A DNA stretch of 64,000 nucleotides from the NCBI RefSeq assembly GCF_018390605.1, contig NZ_JAHBGD010000002.1, positions 124,001-188,000 of the forward strand, written 5' to 3'. Shown in pieces: positions 58,576-64,000 of the stretch. Origin of the DNA: Ancylobacter defluvii. GTDB lineage: Bacteria; Pseudomonadota; Alphaproteobacteria; Rhizobiales; Xanthobacteraceae. Position 1 is the stretch's first letter. Every line of letters starts with the position of its first letter. The notes under the pieces are model-generated. The model saw only the letters and a program-made list of their open reading frames with translations, was not told the origin of the DNA and searched no databases. Both the position numbers and the translations under genes were made by a program.

Positions 58576-59511
58576 TCAGGCCGGCTCGGCCTGCGTGACC
58601 TGCCGCAGCGCCGTCATGTCGATCAGCGCGCCACGGCTGCAAATCACGCGGGCCGCCACCTTATGCGCCAGCCGCACCGCTTCCGCCGGGTTCTGTCCGG
58701 CAAGGCGCGCGGCAAGATAGCCGGCATTGAAACTGTCGCCGGCGCCGGTGGTATCGAGAGGTTCGGCCACCCGCACCGCCGGTATGGCCTCGATGCGGCC
58801 CTCCGCTTGCAGCGTGCAGGGTTCCGCACCGTCCTTCACCACGATTTCCGGCACTCCATAGCCAGCTATTCGAACGACCATCTCCTCGGCAGAGGCATCA
58901 CCGAACAGCTCGCTCTCATCAGGGAAGGTCGGCAGCGCAATGGTCGCCGCGCGATAGCCCTCCTCCAACCCGACCCGCAACGCGTCCAAGCTCGGCCACA
59001 GCCGCAATCTGACATTGGCGTCGAAGGCGATCATGGCGCCACGTTCCCTCACCTCGGCGAGCGCGGCGAACAGATTGCCGCGATGTTCCGGCGGCAGGAT
59101 CGCCAGCGTGATGCCGGAAAGATAGACGCAATCCGCATCGGCGAGCGCCGCCCGCAAGGCGCCGAGGTCGGCCGCGAGCAGCCTTGCCGCCGAGCTGTCG
59201 CGCCAATAGGTGAAGCTGCGTTCGAAACCCTGCAGCGCGATCATGTAGAGCCCGACCGGCCGGCCCGGCACGCGGCCGACATGGCTGGTGTCGATCCCTG
59301 CTCTGGAAAAGAAACCCAGCATCTCCTCCGACGCGGCGTCATCGCCCACCCGCGTGACATAACGCACCGACACTTGCGCGGGATCGGTCAGCCCGCGCAC
59401 GCCCCACGCCGTGTTCAGCGTGTCGCCGGCGAAGCCGCGACGGTAGAGCCCGCCGCCGGCATCGGCCAATTCGATCATGCACTCGCCGATGCTGGCAAAA
59501 ACCTTGGTCAC
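58576..59511 (-). CDS. kdgK: 2-keto-3-deoxygluconate kinase (PfkB family)
   Basis: A 311-residue sugar-acid kinase best matching KdgK, which phosphorylates 2-keto-3-deoxygluconate for cleavage to pyruvate and glyceraldehyde 3-phosphate. The start FASIGECMIELAD, substrate region GFAGDTLNTAWGVRGL, YLSGITLAILPPEHR and the catalytic DTTGAGDSFNAGYL are typical. The GTG start overlaps the stop of the GntR gene (GTGA), so kinase and regulator are co-translated. A KDPG aldolase gene is not in the window. Confidence 0.9.
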   Translation of the reverse strand: MTKVFASIGECMIELADAGGGLYRRGFAGDTLNTAWGVRGLTDPAQVSVRYVTRVGDDAASEEMLGFFSRAGIDTSHVGRVPGRPVGLYMIALQGFERSFTYWRDSSAARLLAADLGALRAALADADCVYLSGITLAILPPEHRGNLFAALAEVRERGAMIAFDANVRLRLWPSLDALRVGLEEGYRAATIALPTFPDESELFGDASAEEMVVRIAGYGVPEIVVKDGAEPCTLQAEGRIEAIPAVRVAEPLDTTGAGDSFNAGYLAARLAGQNPAEAVRLAHKVAARVICSRGALIDMTALRQVTQAEPA

Positions 59512-60437
59512 GAAGAAACTCCGACAGGGCTGGACGGGACGCGAAAGGGACCGAACGCGATCGAGCGCGCCAGCGTGGCGCGGGCGGTGCGCAGATGTTT
59601 ACGGCAGCGCGCGTCAATGGCGCGCTGGTCCCGGCTGCGCAGCGCCTCGATATAGTCGAGATGCTCAAGAAGTGCGATGGTATTACGTTGTTTCTCGTCC
59701 GACCTGTTCCAACGATAGGTATAGTGAAAGAATGTCGAGACGATATCGTAGAAATCGATAATGAATCGATTACCTGAGGTTTCATGAATGAGGCGATGCA
59801 GCCGTTCGTCGAGCTGGGGAAACGACTGATATTCCGTGTCGATATTCGCCAGCAGCGCACGGTGCTCCGCCTCGATGACGTCGAGTTCCCGCCAGGGCGG
59901 CGAATCATTCGCCAATTCGATGAAGTTCCGGGTCGCGCGCAGCTCGAACATCTCGCGCACATCATAGATTTCGGCCGCGAAGTCCGGTGTCACGCCCTTA
60001 TAGAGCCACGCACTGTTCGGCCGGCGCTCGAGCAGGCCAAAATGCTGGAACTGCGCCAGATGCTCGCGAATGGTGGTGGTCGAGGTGCCGAACTGGCGGG
60101 CAAGTTCGGCGGCGTTCAGCAATTGGCCGGCGCGGAAATCGCCCTGGAGAATCCACTCCATGAAGCGCCGCTCGACCGCGGCACCCGCGGAAAGCGTCTG
60201 CATGTCGGGGAAATAGTCGGTCGCCAGCGGATGGCGCTGCAGGACGCGCCCGCCCACGCCGCCACTGGCAATTCCGGCCTTGGCCAATGACGCCAGCACC
60301 GCGCGCACCGTCGTGCGGCTGACATCGAGCAATTGTGAGAACTCGCTCTCCGAGGGCAGCGCAGCGCCGATCGGGTGCCCCGCCAGCTGGCGCAAGCACT
60401 GGTTATAGCTACGTTTGAAGACGGTATTGCCCTTCAT
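59508..60437 (-). CDS. GntR/FCD regulator with two winged-helix domains
   Basis: A 309-residue regulator that probably responds to a sugar acid. It contains two GntR-type winged helices in tandem. The first is about 5-70 (LPSESEFSQLLDVSRTTVRA) and the second about 87-150 (NAAELARQFGTSTTTIREHL). A C-terminal all-helical FCD effector domain follows (YDVREMFELRATRNFIEL, LDERLHRLIHETSGN). Normal GntR/FCD proteins have one winged helix and about 220-250 residues. It is coupled to kdgK and divergent from the reductase/ABC operon, which it likely controls. Confidence 0.9.
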   Translation of the reverse strand: MKGNTVFKRSYNQCLRQLAGHPIGAALPSESEFSQLLDVSRTTVRAVLASLAKAGIASGGVGGRVLQRHPLATDYFPDMQTLSAGAAVERRFMEWILQGDFRAGQLLNAAELARQFGTSTTTIREHLAQFQHFGLLERRPNSAWLYKGVTPDFAAEIYDVREMFELRATRNFIELANDSPPWRELDVIEAEHRALLANIDTEYQSFPQLDERLHRLIHETSGNRFIIDFYDIVSTFFHYTYRWNRSDEKQRNTIALLEHLDYIEALRSRDQRAIDARCRKHLRTARATLARSIAFGPFRVPSSPVGVSS

Positions 60438-60589
60438 GCGGCCTCTAGCTTGTCGTTTTCTCCCAAGCGCCGCTCTTTCCGCAGCGTCGTTTTTTTTACA
60501 TTAAAAACAGATTGACACGCCGCGTCTACCGTGGATTTTTATATATAAGAGACAAAAAACAATAATGACGTCAGGTGAGGGAGCACGAC
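60438..60589. promoter_or_regulatory. AT-rich divergent promoter of the sugar-acid locus
   Basis: This region has the lowest GC in the window. On the plus strand a perfect TTGACA (60512-60517) is followed by a T/A-rich tract (TTTTTATATATAAG, around 60536-60549) that must hold the -10, though the spacing is ambiguous (18-22 bp). A ribosome site GGTGAGGGAG precedes the small ORF at 60590. GntR operators are expected here but could not be fixed. Confidence 0.5.
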
Positions 60590-60706
60590 ATGTGGCGCGC
60601 GAGCGGCTGCAAGAATCATATTTCCTTTCAATGGATTGCACCGCATGAGGCTCACGCCTCCATTGCGGCGCCTGTCGTTTGCCTCTTGGGAGCGCGCCGT
60701 TCGTGA
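60590..60706 (+). CDS. 38-codon leader ORF coupled to the reductase
   Basis: An ORF beginning MWRASGCKNHISFQW and ending GARRS has a better ribosome site (GGTGAGGGAG, 7 nt from ATG) than the reductase behind it. Its TGA overlaps the reductase GTG start exactly (GTGA, 60703-60706). It could be a translational-coupling leader or a small protein. It has no membrane segment, no run of one codon type and no family match, and it may still be fortuitous. Confidence 0.4.
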   Translation: MWRASGCKNHISFQWIAPHEAHASIAAPVVCLLGARRS

Positions 60707-61839
60707 GCACGCGTATCGTCCAGTTCGGCACCAGCCGCTTCCTCCAGGCGCATGTGGATCTCTTCGTCCATGAAGCGCGCGAGGCTGGTCAGGATATCGG
60801 CCCCATCGCCGTGGTGCAGGCCTCCGGTTCCGCTGCCCGCGCCGGGCGCGTCTCTGCCTTCGGCCGACCGGAAGGCTATCCGGTGATCATACGCGGCATG
60901 GTGGAGGGTCTCCCCGTCGAGCGCCAGGTTACGGTGCGCGCGGTTGATCGCGGCCTGTCGGCGGCGACCGATTGGGAAGCGCTGAAGGCGCTGTTCGCCG
61001 ACGAGGCCGGCATTGTCGTTTCCAATATGGGTGACGCCGGCTATGAGATCGCCGCTGAGGATCGCAGCCCGACGCTGCTCGCCGGCGGCGCGCCGCTCTC
61101 GTTTCCCGGCAAGCTGGCCGCCCTGCTCCATCACCGCTGGAGCGAAGGCGGCGCACCGGTGACCGTGCTGCCCTGCGAGCTGATAAACCGCAACGGCGAA
61201 GTGCTTAAGGCGGCGGTGAAGGAACTCGCCATCGCCAGCGGCGCCCCGGCCGCCTTCGCGGAGTGGCTCGACCGTGAGGTGATCTTCGCCAACACCCTGG
61301 TCGACCGCATCGTCTCCGAGCCCATCGAGCCGGTCGGCGCCGTCGCCGAGCCCTATGCGCTGTGGGCGATCGAGGCGCAGCCCGGCCTCGCCTTGCCCTT
61401 CTCGCACCCGAACGTCGTGCTCACCGGCGATCTCGACCCCTTCGAGCGGCTGAAGCTGCATATCCTCAATCTCGGCCACACCTTCCTCGCCGACATCTGG
61501 GCGAGCGAAGGCCGCCCGGCCGGCGAGACGGTGCGTGCCATCCTGGCGGACGAGGCCGTCCGCGCCCGGCTCGATGCGCTTTACGCGCAGGAGGTCGTTC
61601 CCGGCTTCAAGGCCAGGGGAATGGGCGGGGAGGCAGACAGCTATGTCGCGGTGACGCTCGACCGCTTCCGCAATCCCTTCCTCGACCACCGCATCGCCGA
61701 CATTGCGCAGAACCATGCAGTGAAGGTCGAGCGGCGGATCAAGGCCTTCCTCGACTGGCTCGCCGGCCAACCCGGCGCGCCCGCCACGCCGGTGCTCGAC
61801 GCCCTGGTGGCGCGGCACGCGCAGCAGGTTCCGGCATGA
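60703..61839 (+). CDS. Mannitol-dehydrogenase-family uronate reductase (UxaB/UxuB-like)
   Basis: A 378-residue NAD-dependent polyol/sugar-acid dehydrogenase, shorter than E. coli UxaB and UxuB (near 485). The nucleotide-binding start IVQFGTSRFLQAHVDLFV, the active-site region VTVLPCELINRNGEVLKAAV and the HPNVVLTGDLDPFERLKLHI segment support a tagaturonate/fructuronate reductase type. With KDG kinase across the divergent promoter it fits hexuronate or related sugar-acid breakdown. GTG 60703 is chosen, with GGGAG about 10 nt before it. Its stop overlaps the first permease start. Confidence 0.86.
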   Translation: MSTRIVQFGTSRFLQAHVDLFVHEAREAGQDIGPIAVVQASGSAARAGRVSAFGRPEGYPVIIRGMVEGLPVERQVTVRAVDRGLSAATDWEALKALFADEAGIVVSNMGDAGYEIAAEDRSPTLLAGGAPLSFPGKLAALLHHRWSEGGAPVTVLPCELINRNGEVLKAAVKELAIASGAPAAFAEWLDREVIFANTLVDRIVSEPIEPVGAVAEPYALWAIEAQPGLALPFSHPNVVLTGDLDPFERLKLHILNLGHTFLADIWASEGRPAGETVRAILADEAVRARLDALYAQEVVPGFKARGMGGEADSYVAVTLDRFRNPFLDHRIADIAQNHAVKVERRIKAFLDWLAGQPGAPATPVLDALVARHAQQVPA

Positions 61840-62519
61840 CCTATCAGTTCGACTTCTCCTCGCTGCTGGCCTACTGGCCGGAATTCCTGCAGGGCGCCTG
61901 GCTCACGCTGCAACTCTCGGCGGTATCGACCGTCGCGGGCTTCATCGTCGGCACGCTGTGCGCCATCGGCCGCTCCGACGGCCCGCCCTGGGTGAAGTTC
62001 CTGGTGGGGAGCTATGTCGAGATCATCCGCAACACCCCGCTGCTTGTGCAGGTGTTCATCGTCTATTTCGGCATCGCCACCCTCGGCGTGCGCGTCTCGG
62101 CGAACACCGCGGCGGTGGTCGCGCTGGTGGTCAATGTCGGCGCCTATACCTGCGAGATCGTGCGCGCCGGCCTCGAATCCGTGCACAAGTCGCAGCTGGA
62201 GGCCGCCGATTGTCTCGGGCTCTCCAAGCCGCAGATCTACTGGCACGTCGTCATCCGCCCGGCCATCGAACGGGTCTATCCGGCGCTCACCAGCCAGTAT
62301 GTGCTGCTGATGCTGGCCTCATCGATCACCTCACAAATCTCCGCGGAAGAGCTGACGGCGGTCGCCAACCGTATCCAGTCCGACACCTTCCGCTCCTTCG
62401 AGACCTACATCGTCGTCGGCATCATCTATCTCGCTTTGTCTTTCGTTGTGCGCATCGCGCTCTGGCTGTTCGGCCTCGCGGTCTTCGTGCGCAAACGCAA
62501 GCTCGGCACGGCGCTGTGA
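61836..62519 (+). CDS. Polar amino-acid-type ABC transporter permease
   Basis: A 227-residue inner-membrane permease of the HisMQ/GlnP family. The N-terminal TM pattern (FLQGAWLTLQLSAVSTVAG), the conserved EIIRNTPLLVQVFIVYFG and the cytoplasmic EAA loop (EAADCLGLSKPQIYWHVV) are clear. The ATG overlaps the reductase stop (ATGA), so transporter and reductase are made from one message. Confidence 0.93.
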   Translation: MTYQFDFSSLLAYWPEFLQGAWLTLQLSAVSTVAGFIVGTLCAIGRSDGPPWVKFLVGSYVEIIRNTPLLVQVFIVYFGIATLGVRVSANTAAVVALVVNVGAYTCEIVRAGLESVHKSQLEAADCLGLSKPQIYWHVVIRPAIERVYPALTSQYVLLMLASSITSQISAEELTAVANRIQSDTFRSFETYIVVGIIYLALSFVVRIALWLFGLAVFVRKRKLGTAL

Positions 62520-62529
62520 GGGTCTGATC

Positions 62530-63166
62530 ATGCCGAGTTTCAGCCTCGTACATCTCGAATTCCTCGGTTGGGCGGCCATGTGGACGCTCGGCCTGTCCGC
62601 CATCGCCTTCGTTGGCGGCGGCCTCGTCGGCTTCGCCGTGGCGCTGATGCGAATCTCGCCGTTCCGTGGGGTGCGCTATGCCGCCATCGTCTACATCCAG
62701 GTCGTGCAGGGCACGCCGCTGCTGATCCTGCTGTTCCTGATCTATTTCGGCATCGCCATCGTCGGCTTCCAGGAAGTACCGGCGCTGATCGCTGCCGGCA
62801 TCGGCCTGACGATCTATTCCTCCGGATTCCTCGCCGAAATCTGGCGCGGTTGCCTGGAGTCGGTGCCGAAGACCCAGTGGGAAGCCGCCGAATGCCTGGC
62901 GCTGACGCCATGGCAGCGCATGACGCGGGTGATCCTGCCGCAGGCGATACGCATCGCCACCCCTCCGACGGTGGGGTTCCTGGTCCAGATCGTCAAGAAC
63001 ACCTCGCTCGCCTCGGTGGTCGGCTTCGTCGAGCTCGCCCAGGCCGGCAAGCTCATCAACAACTCGATCTTCGAGCCCTTCACCGTCTTCATGGTCGTGG
63101 CGGCGATCTATTTCGCGATCTGCTTCCCGCTCTCGACCTGGAGCCGGCGGCTGGAAAGGAAGCTCA

Positions 63167-63183
<17 letters not shown>
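62530..63183 (+). CDS. Polar amino-acid-type ABC transporter permease
   Basis: A 217-residue partner permease of the same family, with MWTLGLSAIAFVGGGLVGF, VVQGTPLLILLFLIYFGIA and an EAA loop (EAAECLALTPWQRMTRVI). It starts 10 bp after the first permease. The two would form the heterodimeric channel. Its last 17 bp overlap the ATPase gene. Confidence 0.93.
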
Positions 63184-63895
<712 letters not shown>

Positions 63896-63947
63896 CATTC
63901 ACCGCTGCCGACGCCACGGCCGCATCAGCAATTCCAGGGAGGAAACC

Positions 63948-64000
63948 ATGAACCGCCGCACATTCCTGACCGCCACCGCACTTGCCGGCCTCGCCGGCTC
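63948..64000 (+). CDS. Start of the ABC transporter substrate-binding protein (cut by window end)
   Basis: An excellent ribosome site (AGGGAGGAAACC) leads into MNRRTFLTATALAGLAG, an export signal with a twin-arginine look. Position after the two permeases and ATPase makes this almost surely the periplasmic binding protein. Only 17 codons are visible, so the substrate class cannot be read. Confidence 0.75.
   Translation, partial: MNRRTFLTATALAGLAG

Overview
The window looks like chromosomal DNA from a GC-rich alphaproteobacterium, most likely order Hyphomicrobiales (a Xanthobacteraceae-like genome is my guess). The basis is a set of alphaproteobacterial markers: DivK next to a DUF3572 protein and DinB, EipB (DUF1849), DUF1489, a short phasin, clpS-clpA, and an imuA-imuB-dnaE2 cassette behind a GAAC-N7-GAAC LexA box. 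There are about 60 protein genes and one tRNA (Leu, GAG). I see no insertion sequence, phage, integron or CRISPR array. Most genes are tightly packed, with many ATGA/GTGA stop-start overlaps.

Left part (1-22 kb), accessory metabolism and transport: the end of an Opp/Dpp-type ABC ATPase; an SDR; a two-gene PLP-enzyme unit (cysteine-synthase-like plus group II decarboxylase) divergent from a SARP/BTAD-TPR regulator; an RND efflux operon headed by an alpha/beta-hydrolase-fold protein that has lost its nucleophile, with a divergent LysR; a second LysR; a DapA-family pseudoenzyme flanked by two tiny genes; arginase and ribokinase; and a Tat-exported xanthine-oxidase-family enzyme with 2Fe-2S and dihaem subunits.

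Middle (22-46 kb), housekeeping: divK, DUF3572, dinB, eipB, a RidA-like gene, a GDPD, a FemAB/GNAT-like protein, HIT, azlCD, clpSA, phasin, a D,D-carboxypeptidase with SPOR, DnaJ/VWA proteins, panC, DUF1489, GST, DUF599/DUF3253, YdcF, a GGDEF-EAL protein, mgtE, acylphosphatase, lipB and tRNA-Leu.

Right part (46-64 kb): a class III aminotransferase beside a decayed sulfonate transporter locus (ssuC and ssuB are remnants, ssuA is intact); a Kef-type antiporter with DUF924; the SOS mutasome imuA-imuB-dnaE2, whose DnaE2 carries a roughly 150-residue charged insertion in its PHP domain; and a sugar-acid catabolic locus. That locus has KDG kinase and a GntR regulator with two winged helices on one strand. 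Divergent from them are a short leader ORF, a uronate-type reductase and a polar-amino-acid-type ABC transporter running off the window end.

The strongest leads for new biology are the paired pseudoenzymes (hydrolase-like at 11.1-11.9 kb, DapA-like at 14.2-15.1 kb), the DnaE2 insertion, the double-winged-helix regulator with its coupled leader ORF, and the phasin promoter with two phased palindromes.
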